Shown here: in pieces, positions 1 to 7,208 of the stretch
Layout: every line of letters begins with the position of its first letter
Position numbering within the stretch: position 1 is the stretch's first letter
From: an uncultured Roseiflexaceae bacterium
Lineage (GTDB): Bacteria > Chloroflexota > Chloroflexia > Chloroflexales > Roseiflexaceae
DNA length: 10,656 bases
Assembly (NCBI GenBank): GCA_903868295.1
Contig: CAIPUQ010000010.1
Coordinates: 1 to 10,656, forward strand
Reading direction: 5' to 3'
Made by a program: the position numbers and the translations under genes
The notes under the pieces: generated by a model
Database searches by the model: none
Told to the model about the DNA's origin: nothing
What the model saw: the letters and a program-made list of their open reading frames with translations, nothing else

Positions 1-1557
1 GACCGCATGCGCCCGTTCGGCAACGGCTTGTGCACGTGCAGGGCTGATGAGGCCGAGGTCTGCAGCGAGTGCACCGAGCCGGATGTCTGCGTTGTCGGTG
101 CGGAGCAGTAAGCGATGCTCGGCCCGAGAAGTGAACATCCGATACGGTTCGTGGATATCACGGGTCACGAGGTCATCGATGAGCACCCCAATGTACGCCT
201 GGTCGCGACCCAAGATGACCGGGTCCTGGCGGCGCAGGGCACGTACCGCGTTGATACCAGCCATGATGCCTTGGGCTGCGGCTTCTTCGTACCCCGTGGT
301 ACCGTTGATTTGGCCAGCGAGAAAGAGCATCGGTAGGCGTTTCGCCTCGAGCGTGGCGCGGATCTCGCCGTTCGCTACGGCGTCGTATTCGATGGCGTAG
401 CCGATACGCATCAGCTCCGCATTGCGAAGGGCCGGGATGGTGCGGATCATTTGCCACTGCACGTCCTCGGGGAGCGACGTATTGCAGCCTTGCAGATACA
501 TTTCGTTCGTCTGCCACCCTTCGGGCTCGAGGTAGAGCAGGTGCCGGTCTTTGTCCGCAAAGCGGACGATTTTGTCCTCGATCGAGGGGCAATAGCGCGG
601 TCCTGCACCTTCGATGACCCCGCTGTACATCGGCGCGCGATGGAGGTTGGCACGGATGATGTCGTGGAACGCTTGGGTTGTGTGGATTTGGTAGCAGGGG
701 AGCTGCGCACGCCAGGTACTGCCCGTCGGGTGCGGATAGGTGGGATTGGGTCGGCCGTGGACCCAGCGGTGCGCGGCGTGCGCTACGACGGGGAGCTGCC
801 CGTCGTCGTCGTTGAGACAGCCCGTGCTGGTGTGGTAATAGTGGCCAAAGAAAGCTGGGGTCTCGCTCCCATGTTGGGGTTCGCTGTGCGCAAAATCGAC
901 GCTACGGGCATCGATGCGCGGCGGGGTGCCGGTTTTGAGACGAGTAATCCCAAATCCCAGGGCTGCGAGATCATCTGCCAGCGCAGTCGCGGGGGACTCG
1001 CCGGCGCGACCTGCGGGCCAGATGGCAGGACCGGTGATGGCCCGACCCCGCAGAAAGGTCCCGCTCGTCACGACCACACTGCGCGCCGCATAGATGCGCT
1101 GGGTGTGACTGATGACATGGAACCGCGCTGCGTCAGGGTCGGATTGGGGAGCGAGTGGGACAATCCGTTCGACCATGGCTTGACGAATGTCGAGGTGCGG
1201 CAGTGCTTCGAGGTATTCCTTCATGACGCTGGCGTAGAGGCGTTTGTCACATTGCGCACGGAGCGCCTGCACTGCGGGTCCTTTGGATTCGTTCAAGAGG
1301 CGCATCTGAATGAAGGTGCGGTCCGTGACACGGCCGATTACTCCCCCCAGAGCGTCGATTTCGCGCACGAGGTGGCCTTTGGCAGGGCCGCCAATGGATG
1401 GATTGCACGATAAATGGCCGATTTTGTCGAGATCGATGGTAATCATCAGGGTCGATGCGCCCATGCGGGCGGCTGCAGCGGCGGCCTCGCAGCCTGCGTG
1501 ACCGGCACCGATGACGATGACGTCGTAGATGTGTGGATGGAGTGTCGCTTCGTGCAC
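1..1557 (-). CDS. mnmG: MnmG (GidA), tRNA uridine-5-carboxymethylaminomethyl modification enzyme, C-terminus cut by window edge
   Basis: FAD-dependent enzyme that, with MnmE, installs carboxymethylaminomethyl groups on wobble U34 of certain tRNAs in the cytoplasm. The minus-strand frame is open from 1557 to base 1, giving 519 residues; family members usually have about 620-660, so the C-terminal domain that contacts MnmE and tRNA lies beyond the edge. Visible are the FAD dinucleotide motif GAGHAGCEAA (residues 17-26), the first family cysteine in SCNPSIGG (C51), KGHLVREIDALGG (60-72), KTGTPPRIDAR (208-218), the second catalytic-type cysteine in RYCPSIEDK (C323) and AGQINGTTGYEEAAAQG (414-430). 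The only standard start between the upstream in-frame stop (1612-1614) and the FAD motif is GTG at 1557; no strong ribosome binding site precedes it. Compared with E. coli MnmG as I recall it, about 40 extra residues lie around positions 240-281. It is divergent from the lipoprotein gene. The family call is near certain; the start is probable. Confidence 0.97.
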   Translation of the reverse strand, partial: MHEATLHPHIYDVIVIGAGHAGCEAAAAAARMGASTLMITIDLDKIGHLSCNPSIGGPAKGHLVREIDALGGVIGRVTDRTFIQMRLLNESKGPAVQALRAQCDKRLYASVMKEYLEALPHLDIRQAMVERIVPLAPQSDPDAARFHVISHTQRIYAARSVVVTSGTFLRGRAITGPAIWPAGRAGESPATALADDLAALGFGITRLKTGTPPRIDARSVDFAHSEPQHGSETPAFFGHYYHTSTGCLNDDDGQLPVVAHAAHRWVHGRPNPTYPHPTGSTWRAQLPCYQIHTTQAFHDIIRANLHRAPMYSGVIEGAGPRYCPSIEDKIVRFADKDRHLLYLEPEGWQTNEMYLQGCNTSLPEDVQWQMIRTIPALRNAELMRIGYAIEYDAVANGEIRATLEAKRLPMLFLAGQINGTTGYEEAAAQGIMAGINAVRALRRQDPVILGRDQAYIGVLIDDLVTRDIHEPYRMFTSRAEHRLLLRTDNADIRLGALAADLGLISPARAQAVAERAHAV

Positions 1558-1631
1558 GGGATGCTCGTATGTCTTATCCGAGAGGCGCAGTCCATGATTG
1601 GATTGCGGGAATCAGCGTCGTTTTCGATTCA

Positions 1632-1640
1632 ATTGTACCA
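1632..1640 (-). promoter_or_regulatory. Candidate extended -10 promoter of mnmG
   Basis: Read on the minus strand this is TGGTACAAT: a TACAAT hexamer (5 of 6 to consensus) preceded by TGn, the extended -10 signature. The hexamer 17 bp upstream is CATGCA, a poor -35, as is common for extended -10 promoters. It would start transcription near 1625 and leave a leader of roughly 68 nt before the GTG. This is inferred from sequence only. Confidence 0.5.
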
Positions 1641-1658
1641 TGCAGACCATCATTTGCA

Positions 1659-1667
1659 TGCTAAAAT
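1659..1667 (+). promoter_or_regulatory. Candidate extended -10 promoter of the lipoprotein operon
   Basis: TGCTAAAAT: a TAAAAT hexamer (5 of 6 to consensus) with TGn in front. CATGCA lies 17 bp upstream, at the -35 position. The hexamer ends six bases before the ATG of the lipoprotein gene, so a normal start site would fall on or next to that ATG and the mRNA would have no leader. The absence of any purine-rich ribosome binding site before the ATG agrees with this. Confidence 0.5.
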
Positions 1668-1673
1668 ACGGCT

Positions 1674-2234
1674 ATGAAACGTCGTATCCGCAGCTTTCTA
1701 CTGGTACTCGTTGTGTTTGGGTTGGTGGCATGTGCAGCCAGCCCCGCACAACCATTGGCAGTGACCGACGAAGTGTTGACCGGTGGCGGCACAAGCCCCG
1801 AGACAACCGTCGAGAGCTTCCTCAATGACCTCAACAAGGCAATCAAAGACCCCACTATCAACCGCACCGACGTGCGTGATCAGTGGGCAGACACCTTGTC
1901 GAACTACTTTGTGCCGGTCGAGCGACCGACACAGCGTATTGCCATCCGGAGTTCATTGGACAACGTGGCAAATGGTATTGCACAGCTGAGTGCCGATCAA
2001 ACGGTAATGTTTGAGATTCAATTTGAACCGGCCCGGCGGGTCAATGATGTCGAAGATATTGTGTATATCGAAGTCCCCAACGCGACCATCGATATGATGA
2101 TTAGTCAAAACTCGAATCGCGGCAACACAACAATCTGGAAGCAGAATGAATCGTTGGGGTATCTCATCGGCAGTGACGAAAACATCTTCCCGGTGATGCG
2201 TGTCGGATCGCGCTGGTATCTCACCGAGAATTAA
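1674..2234 (+). CDS. Small secreted lipoprotein of unknown function
   Basis: A protein of 186 residues with a clear lipoprotein signal: positive n-region MKRRIR, hydrophobic stretch FLLVLVVFGLV, and lipobox LVAC with the lipidated cysteine at position 20, so the mature protein should be anchored on the outer face of the membrane. A short polar linker follows, then a globular part from about residue 40, beginning PETTVESFLNDLNKAI and ending FPVMRVGSRWYLTEN. That helix-first, WYL-ending pattern resembles small NTF2-like/DUF4878-type lipoproteins, but this is only a resemblance; I do not recognise the family. The ATG start has no Shine-Dalgarno sequence and lies six bases after a candidate -10 hexamer, suggesting a leaderless transcript. 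The stop is 13 bp before the glycosyltransferase start, so the two genes are very likely an operon. A role assisting the glycosyltransferase at the cell surface is conjecture. Confidence 0.88.
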   Translation: MKRRIRSFLLVLVVFGLVACAASPAQPLAVTDEVLTGGGTSPETTVESFLNDLNKAIKDPTINRTDVRDQWADTLSNYFVPVERPTQRIAIRSSLDNVANGIAQLSADQTVMFEIQFEPARRVNDVEDIVYIEVPNATIDMMISQNSNRGNTTIWKQNESLGYLIGSDENIFPVMRVGSRWYLTEN

Positions 2235-2235
2235 C

Positions 2236-2242
2236 AGAGGAG
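2236..2242 (+). promoter_or_regulatory. Ribosome binding site that fixes the glycosyltransferase start
   Basis: AGAGGAG lies five bases before the ATG at 2248. This selects that start over an in-frame ATG at 2200, which lies inside the 3' end of the lipoprotein gene and lacks such a site. Confidence 0.8.
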
Positions 2243-2247
2243 CGCAT

Positions 2248-4647
2248 ATGGCACCCGTGCCACCCCAAGACGATCAAGGGCTGATGCAATTAGCCTTCAC
2301 AACTATCATGAAGCGGCTTCGGAGCGGATGGCACCGGCGTCGAAAGCCACAATTCGGTGTGCCGCTGCCTGCCGATCCGTCGGTCACTGCCGACCCTGTC
2401 CCATCAACACAGCTCGCATTGCACTTCGACAGCGAATCAGCAACCACCACAACGGCAAGTGCGACCGCACCCGTCGGCGCTGCACCAACGCAGTCAGCCC
2501 CCGTCGTAGCGGCCGTGCATTCTGCCGTTGTTGGTACCGTCGCGGCTGCAGAGACAGCGGTGCGCCCGCGCGCGATGTCGTGGTCTATGTCATCGCTCAC
2601 CCGCACGTTTGTGGTTGATGGATTGGCATGGGCATTGGGTGTAGTTGTGTTGGTTGTCGTGGGCATCCGGTTTTGGGCGTATGACTCGCTCCAAGCCGAA
2701 ATGTACGGCGACATCGAGATTGTGCAGACCTACGTACGTGCGGTGTTAGCCGGCAGTATGCCGTGGTACTTCATCGAAAGTTCGGGTCCGCTCTATCATT
2801 ACCTGATTGCGCCCATCCTGGCTCTGCTCGGGGACGACTACGGTCAGATCAAGATTGCGTCTATTCTGGTGAGTTTGGGTGTGCTCGGATTCGTGTATGC
2901 CTTTGCGCACCGATACGAAGGGCGATTGTTCGCCCTCTTGGCGTTGACCATTGCTGGCACCGGCTCGTGGTTGCTCGTCTATTCACGATTGGGCAACTCG
3001 CAGATATTTGTTCCCTTTGTTACCATGGCTACGGTCTACTTGGTGTACCGATTCGTGCAGACCCACAACGATCGTTGGCTGTATGCCTCGGCATTGGTTG
3101 CTGCGTGTGGGCTGTACGCGTACCCACAGTCGTATATCGTTCCGCCGGTCATGTTGTTGACCGTCGTGGTGTTGTGGCGCACGGGCGTTATTACACAGCG
3201 CTCTTCGATAGCGAAATACGCCGCAGGATTGTTTGTCGGGAGTCTCCCTTTTCTCTGGATGTTTAGCGCAGATCCCACGTCGGTGTTCGGTCCGTACATC
3301 ACCGAGAAATTTGCCGGTGACGAAGGATCCATCGCGAATCTTCCACTGATGGTGGCGCGTGCAATTGGTGCCTACTTTATCGCTGGTGATCTATGGCCAC
3401 GGGGAAATCCCAAAGGGCTTGCACACATCGATATCATCAGTAGCGTGTTGGTGGTTGTAGGGCTCGCTTCGTTGTTGCGCAAGCAACGCCGTGCGCTTGC
3501 ACCATTGTTCCTTGTGCCGCTGTTGGCGTTGCACATCCCGTCGCTCCTTGTAATGCGGTACCCCGATCAGGTCCCTTCGGCGTCACGCAGCCTGGGTGCT
3601 GCACCATTTGTGTATTTGATTGTGGCGTTGGGGTTATTCGAACTCTTCCAACTTTTGCAAAAGCGTGCTCCCAAATATGCTGGTGGTGTTGTGGCTCTGG
3701 TATTGCTGATCTCGCTGCAATTCAATATTGATCGTTACTTCGTCAAATACATCGCTGGGATGCCCTACAACGATGTGCCTATCGGGCGCGAAATCCTGCG
3801 CTTCGTCGATACATTGTCACCGGATACGACCGTGTATGTCGTCGGTAGCCAATGGCGTGATGAAATCCCCGAGCCGATGTTCATCCAAATCCAAATGCGT
3901 AATCCCGATCGGCTCAAACGGTTTGATCCAAGCGACACACTGACCTGTGAGGGCCTTGCGGCGTTACCACGACCGGCAGTCATGGTATGGTCGTTCGATG
4001 ACGCGATTCCGTCGCCGAATGTGCGTGCCTGTGCCGCTGAATTTCGACCAATGCTGCATGCAACCAACGAAGGCGTGCCCGTCTTCTTCAGCGCTGCATT
4101 GACCGGCATTGCCAATCCGAACTACGTGGCACCGGCACCACAAGCTGCCGAGGCTCCCCAAGAAGAGCAGCAAACAGACACAGATGCTACCGGGAACGAC
4201 GCTGCCCCGGTACCGATTCCCGACGTCGCACCGCCCATACAAGAGGTATTGACGGTCAAAGGCGTCGAAGCGACCGTTAAATCATCGGCCATCGACGGTG
4301 GATCGCTGCCAGATCTGTTTGACAGCAACAACAACTCGATGATGCGCGGTGCAAACCAAAACCCGTTCGATGTCACGGTTGCATTTGCGACGCCCGTACA
4401 AGCAAAAACACTGACGTTCAACATGGCGGGTATGAAAAACTTCATTGCCATCCTCAAAGTAACGAGTCCCGCAGGAACGGAGAGCTACGAACAGTCGTTC
4501 CCCACCGCGGATTTGGACCAGGTGGTGGTGTTTGATTTGCAAGAATCTGTTGCTATGACCGGGATGTCCATTTCGTTCTACGAACAAGAAGTCCCCGAGT
4601 TTGTCTCGGTGAATATTCACCTGCGCGAAATCATCATTAGCGAGTAG
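2248..4647 (+). CDS. GT-C/ArnT-PMT-like membrane glycosyltransferase with extracellular C-terminal beta-rich domain
   Basis: A 799-residue integral membrane protein. Residues 1-115 form a basic and then Ala/Thr/Pro-rich, low-complexity cytoplasmic tail. About twelve hydrophobic segments follow between roughly 122 and 492. The first external loop carries MYGDIE (D155, E157), where GT-C enzymes of the PMT/ArnT type keep acidic catalytic or metal-binding residues. This suggests transfer of a sugar from a polyprenyl-phosphate donor to a protein or lipid at the outer membrane face; donor and acceptor cannot be read from the sequence. Residues 500-620 look soluble and external, with cysteines at 567 and 595 that could pair. 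A Pro/Ala/Glu linker (about 627-665) leads to a C-terminal domain (668-799) with many short beta-like strands, reminiscent of discoidin-like carbohydrate-binding modules. It follows the lipoprotein gene by 13 bp and is followed by a strong hairpin. The exact family is uncertain; the membrane glycosyltransferase class is likely. Confidence 0.8.
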   Translation: MAPVPPQDDQGLMQLAFTTIMKRLRSGWHRRRKPQFGVPLPADPSVTADPVPSTQLALHFDSESATTTTASATAPVGAAPTQSAPVVAAVHSAVVGTVAAAETAVRPRAMSWSMSSLTRTFVVDGLAWALGVVVLVVVGIRFWAYDSLQAEMYGDIEIVQTYVRAVLAGSMPWYFIESSGPLYHYLIAPILALLGDDYGQIKIASILVSLGVLGFVYAFAHRYEGRLFALLALTIAGTGSWLLVYSRLGNSQIFVPFVTMATVYLVYRFVQTHNDRWLYASALVAACGLYAYPQSYIVPPVMLLTVVVLWRTGVITQRSSIAKYAAGLFVGSLPFLWMFSADPTSVFGPYITEKFAGDEGSIANLPLMVARAIGAYFIAGDLWPRGNPKGLAHIDIISSVLVVVGLASLLRKQRRALAPLFLVPLLALHIPSLLVMRYPDQVPSASRSLGAAPFVYLIVALGLFELFQLLQKRAPKYAGGVVALVLLISLQFNIDRYFVKYIAGMPYNDVPIGREILRFVDTLSPDTTVYVVGSQWRDEIPEPMFIQIQMRNPDRLKRFDPSDTLTCEGLAALPRPAVMVWSFDDAIPSPNVRACAAEFRPMLHATNEGVPVFFSAALTGIANPNYVAPAPQAAEAPQEEQQTDTDATGNDAAPVPIPDVAPPIQEVLTVKGVEATVKSSAIDGGSLPDLFDSNNNSMMRGANQNPFDVTVAFATPVQAKTLTFNMAGMKNFIAILKVTSPAGTESYEQSFPTADLDQVVVFDLQESVAMTGMSISFYEQEVPEFVSVNIHLREIIISE

Positions 4648-4659
4648 CCGCGTTACACG

Positions 4660-4696
4660 AAACACCCCCCGCAGACCGTGTCTGCGGGGGGTGTTT
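4660..4696. terminator. Bidirectional hairpin terminator between convergent genes
   Basis: A perfect 16-bp stem (4660-4675 with 4681-4696) around a 5-base loop CCGTG. The stem core is CCCCCCGCAGA paired with TCTGCGGGGGG, and its ends are AAACA/TGTTT, giving a short T tract in either direction. It begins 12 bases after the glycosyltransferase stop and ends 21 bases from the stop of the convergent aldehyde dehydrogenase, so it can serve both. Confidence 0.9.
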
Positions 4697-4717
4697 CCGT
4701 TGACCGCTGATAGGTAG

Positions 4718-6262
4718 TTAGCGCACTTCGGGGAGGAGCGTGTAGTCGGGGAAGTTACCGACCAAGCGTTCGCCTGGTTGTCCAACCGTGACCGAGTGGA
4801 CCAAGTACTTACCGCCCACAAAACAGCCCTTCCAGGAGTTGCCGATACCACCAAAGGTTTCATCACGGTCGCCGCGTGAGCGGATTTTGTTGACGCCGAC
4901 CTTGTACGAGCGTAAATCGCCCGAAATTTCTTTGGCGACACGATCGTCATCGGTGGCCAACGACGAGACGAGCGAACCGTTCGAGATGTTCATTTCGGCG
5001 ACCAACTCTTCGACGCGATCAACAACCACAACGGTGTCGAGCGGGCCAAAGGGTTCGTTATGATGGAGCTTAGCGGCACGCGGCACATTGAGGACCGAGT
5101 TCGGACCAAAATACGCCGAGGTGTCTTGACCGGGCAAAAAGAGCGACTCGTCGATGCTTGCTTCGAACAGCCCCAACGCACCGAGTGAGATTGCTTCGCT
5201 CTTCATCACGCGGAGTTCTTCGACTTTGCGCGAATTGATGAGCGGACCGAAATCGAGTGATGGAAGTGGATCGTCGGCGTGGTCGACCAAGGTCGGGTTG
5301 CCGTATTTGATGGATTTGAGCACCGGGATGTACATCTCGAGGAACTTGGGGAAGAGCTGGCGTTGGACGGCAAAGCGGACGTAGGCTGTGCATCGTTGCT
5401 TGCCGTAGTCATACCCTTTTTTGATTTGCGATGCCAGGTCATCCCAGTTCGAGTATTCCCAGATGCCATAGACGTTCACACCCTCCATCTCGAGCATGTA
5501 CCGCTTGTCACGGTCATACAGCGATGCGGCGATGTCGCGACCGTTGCTCTTGCCACCCACAAATGCCAAGCAATCGACATCGTGGTTGCGGACCAGGGCT
5601 TCACTCAATTGACCGCCAGAGCCGCTCACCAACGACACAGGCAAGCCGCACCGACGTGCAAGGGCGAGCGAGACAGTCAAGGCATACAGCCCACCATCGG
5701 TAGGCGTTTTGGCGATGACAGAATTCCCTGCAAGAACCTGAACCAACATCGAGTGCACGAGCACCGACAATGGGTAGTTCCAAGAGGCGATGTTCGAGAT
5801 GACACCAAGGGGTGTTCGACCGGTCATTTGCGTATCGATTTGTTCGACATACCATTCGACACCGCTAATACAGCGGTCGACGTCGGTCATAGCGGTGGCA
5901 TAGGGCTTGCCTATTTCCCACATCAGCAGGCGACCGATGAGGTCACGGTGCTGCTTGAGTGCTGCTAAGGTGTCGGTGACCTTTTGTTTGCGCTGGTCGA
6001 GCGAAACCTTGGACCACGTTTTGAACTCGACTGCACAGTATTTGACGGCGCGCTTGGCTTCGTCGAGGTCGATCATGGGTAGGCTGCCCAGCTGGGTGCC
6101 ATCAATGGGCGATATGACCATCTTCCCATTGCCGGGGTGGCCCCATGTACCTTCGATGAGGTTCAATACCCGACCGTCGCTACTGAAGGCCTCAGGGACC
6201 AATGCCCTGGTTTGCGCAATGACGTTGTTCCACTCAACTGTCGGAGAGATGATTTTGGCCAC
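4718..6262 (-). CDS. Aldehyde dehydrogenase family protein (NAD(P)-dependent), atypical subfamily
   Basis: Oxidises an aldehyde to an acid using NAD(P)+ in the cytoplasm; the substrate is unknown. The 514-residue length fits the family. Visible are the catalytic-site Asn in SWNYPL (N162), the coenzyme-binding Lys in AKTPTD (K185), the general-base Glu in LEMEG (E258), the nucleophilic Cys in KQRCTA (C291) and HNEPFGPLD (E403, F405). Spacings match the family (N to K 23, E to C 33). Oddities: the usual LELGGK motif reads LEMEGV, GSTxVG reads GGKSNG, and the Glu that follows the coenzyme Lys by three residues is Thr188, a change associated with NADP+ use in Vibrio harveyi aldehyde dehydrogenase. 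The start is GTG at 6262, with AAAGGA eight or nine bases upstream; a longer frame reaching 6445 would overlap the preceding dehydrogenase gene and terminator. It is convergent with the glycosyltransferase. The family is certain; the subfamily was not recognised. Confidence 0.93.
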   Translation of the reverse strand: MAKIISPTVEWNNVIAQTRALVPEAFSSDGRVLNLIEGTWGHPGNGKMVISPIDGTQLGSLPMIDLDEAKRAVKYCAVEFKTWSKVSLDQRKQKVTDTLAALKQHRDLIGRLLMWEIGKPYATAMTDVDRCISGVEWYVEQIDTQMTGRTPLGVISNIASWNYPLSVLVHSMLVQVLAGNSVIAKTPTDGGLYALTVSLALARRCGLPVSLVSGSGGQLSEALVRNHDVDCLAFVGGKSNGRDIAASLYDRDKRYMLEMEGVNVYGIWEYSNWDDLASQIKKGYDYGKQRCTAYVRFAVQRQLFPKFLEMYIPVLKSIKYGNPTLVDHADDPLPSLDFGPLINSRKVEELRVMKSEAISLGALGLFEASIDESLFLPGQDTSAYFGPNSVLNVPRAAKLHHNEPFGPLDTVVVVDRVEELVAEMNISNGSLVSSLATDDDRVAKEISGDLRSYKVGVNKIRSRGDRDETFGGIGNSWKGCFVGGKYLVHSVTVGQPGERLVGNFPDYTLLPEVR

Positions 6263-6270
6263 GACAGGAT

Positions 6271-6277
6271 TCCTTTC
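6271..6277 (-). promoter_or_regulatory. Ribosome binding site that fixes the aldehyde dehydrogenase start
   Basis: The minus strand reads GAAAGGA about eight bases before the GTG at 6262. The longer open frame continues upstream through the terminator and the end of the neighbouring gene, so this site decides in favour of GTG. Confidence 0.7.
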
Positions 6278-6326
6278 AATACCACGCTCTACATACGCTA
6301 CGTACCAGATAGATATTTGGATGTAG

Positions 6327-6357
6327 AAAACCGCCCCGCGCGCTATGCACGGAGCGG
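6327..6357 (-). terminator. Rho-independent terminator after the short-chain dehydrogenase
   Basis: On the minus strand CCGCTCC (6357-6351) pairs with GGGGCGG (6337-6331) with one G-U pair, an inner GTGC/GCGC pairing extends the stem, and TTTT follows. It lies about 18 bases past the dehydrogenase stop and about 65 bases before the aldehyde dehydrogenase start, separating the two genes. No convincing promoter was found in the rest of that gap. Confidence 0.7.
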
Positions 6358-6375
6358 CCAGGGTGCGATAGCGCA

Positions 6376-7191
6376 TTACTTGAGCAGACTTGCCATCTGC
6401 TTTTGGATCATATTGGCAGCCCCTTCGGGGAGGAGCCTGCCCCACCAGTACATCAACTTCGCATCCGAGCCGGCGAATGCATGGAAGGGGTTGCCTTCGA
6501 ACGCACCGACAATTAATTTGCCAGCGACATCCGCAGGTGTTGTTTTGATGGTTGTCGTGCTTTGTTTGCTCATTGCTTCGACCTCCGCTTGGGTGGCGGC
6601 ACCCGAATTGACCGATATATTCGTCGCGATGGCGCCCGGGAAGAGAATGCTCACCCCGACATTGGTGCCTGCCAGTTCTGCCCGCAAGCCTTCACTGAAC
6701 AGCTTGATGGCAGCTTTGGATGCACAGTATATGGTTTGTCCGGGTACCGGAATGTACCCGCCCATACTCGAGATGTTGAGTATTTGGGCAGCGGGACGGG
6801 TGAGCAAATGCGGCAGGAATTCTTTCACCATGTGTACTGTCCCGTAGAAATTCACATCCATGACGCGGTGGATTTCGTCATACGACAAATCGTTCACCTT
6901 GCGAAACTTGTGGATAATCCCGGCTACATTAATCAGACCGTCGACGTTCCCATGAAGGGCAGTGACGGCTGCGGGGAGTGCACTGACCTGCTCGATATTG
7001 GTGACGTCGACGACATGCGTGCTGATTCGTGACCCATGCGGTCCTGCAAGCGCGACGGTTTCGTTGAGCGTCGTCTGATTGATATCAACGGCTGCAATGG
7101 TTGCACCGCGACGGGCGAGTTCGAGCGTTGTCTCGCGACCCATGCCGTTGCCTGCGCCGGTGACAACGATGACTTTCTGTGTGACGTTCAT
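6376..7191 (-). CDS. Short-chain dehydrogenase/reductase (classical SDR)
   Basis: An NAD(P)-dependent oxidoreductase of 271 residues, typical for classical SDRs, predicted cytoplasmic; the alcohol or ketone substrate cannot be told. Visible are the Rossmann glycine motif TGAGNGMG (11-18), an acidic residue ending the second strand (AVDIN, D36) that favours NAD(H) over NADP(H), VDVT (61-64), NVAG (88-91), the active-site Asn in DVNFYG (N114), Ser142 in NISSM, and YCASK giving Tyr155 and Lys159, with the expected 13-residue Ser-Tyr spacing. PG (185-186) follows the sixth strand. The ATG at 7191 has GAAAGG eight or nine bases upstream. The C-terminal 40 residues are rich in Phe, Trp and Met and could form a substrate lid or membrane-touching helix. 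It has its own candidate promoter and is followed by a terminator, so it seems to be monocistronic despite the aldehyde dehydrogenase next to it. Confidence 0.95.
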   Translation of the reverse strand: MNVTQKVIVVTGAGNGMGRETTLELARRGATIAAVDINQTTLNETVALAGPHGSRISTHVVDVTNIEQVSALPAAVTALHGNVDGLINVAGIIHKFRKVNDLSYDEIHRVMDVNFYGTVHMVKEFLPHLLTRPAAQILNISSMGGYIPVPGQTIYCASKAAIKLFSEGLRAELAGTNVGVSILFPGAIATNISVNSGAATQAEVEAMSKQSTTTIKTTPADVAGKLIVGAFEGNPFHAFAGSDAKLMYWWGRLLPEGAANMIQKQMASLLK

Positions 7192-7208
7192 GGTGGAGCC
7201 TTTCTACC

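Larger units (their letters stand above)
1632..1667. promoter_or_regulatory. Imperfect palindrome spanning both divergent promoters
   Basis: Arms 1632-1644 and 1655-1667 are inverted repeats matching at 11 of 13 positions around a 10-bp centre, with the inner six (CATGCA and TGCATG) perfect. The outer ends of the arms are the two candidate -10 hexamers and the inner hexamers sit at the -35 position of each promoter. The symmetry could be a shared regulator site or simply two similar promoters back to back. Confidence 0.55.

Noticed and set aside
451..1413. Long plus-strand open frame (320 codons) opposite mnmG
   Set aside because: It is entirely antisense to a frame with unmistakable MnmG motifs; its translation has no recognisable domain and no ribosome binding site. 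GC-rich codon use creates such shadows.
5279..5968. Plus-strand frame of 229 codons opposite the aldehyde dehydrogenase
   Set aside because: Antisense shadow of a clearly coding frame; no family motifs in its translation.
6263..6445. Longer N-terminus for the aldehyde dehydrogenase
   Set aside because: It would overlap the end of the upstream dehydrogenase gene and run through its terminator; a GTG with a good ribosome binding site at 6262 gives a normal family length.
6376..7191. Short-chain and aldehyde dehydrogenase as a two-gene catabolic operon
   Set aside because: Same strand and plausible chemistry, but a hairpin with T tract separates them and each has its own ribosome binding site, so co-transcription is not supported.
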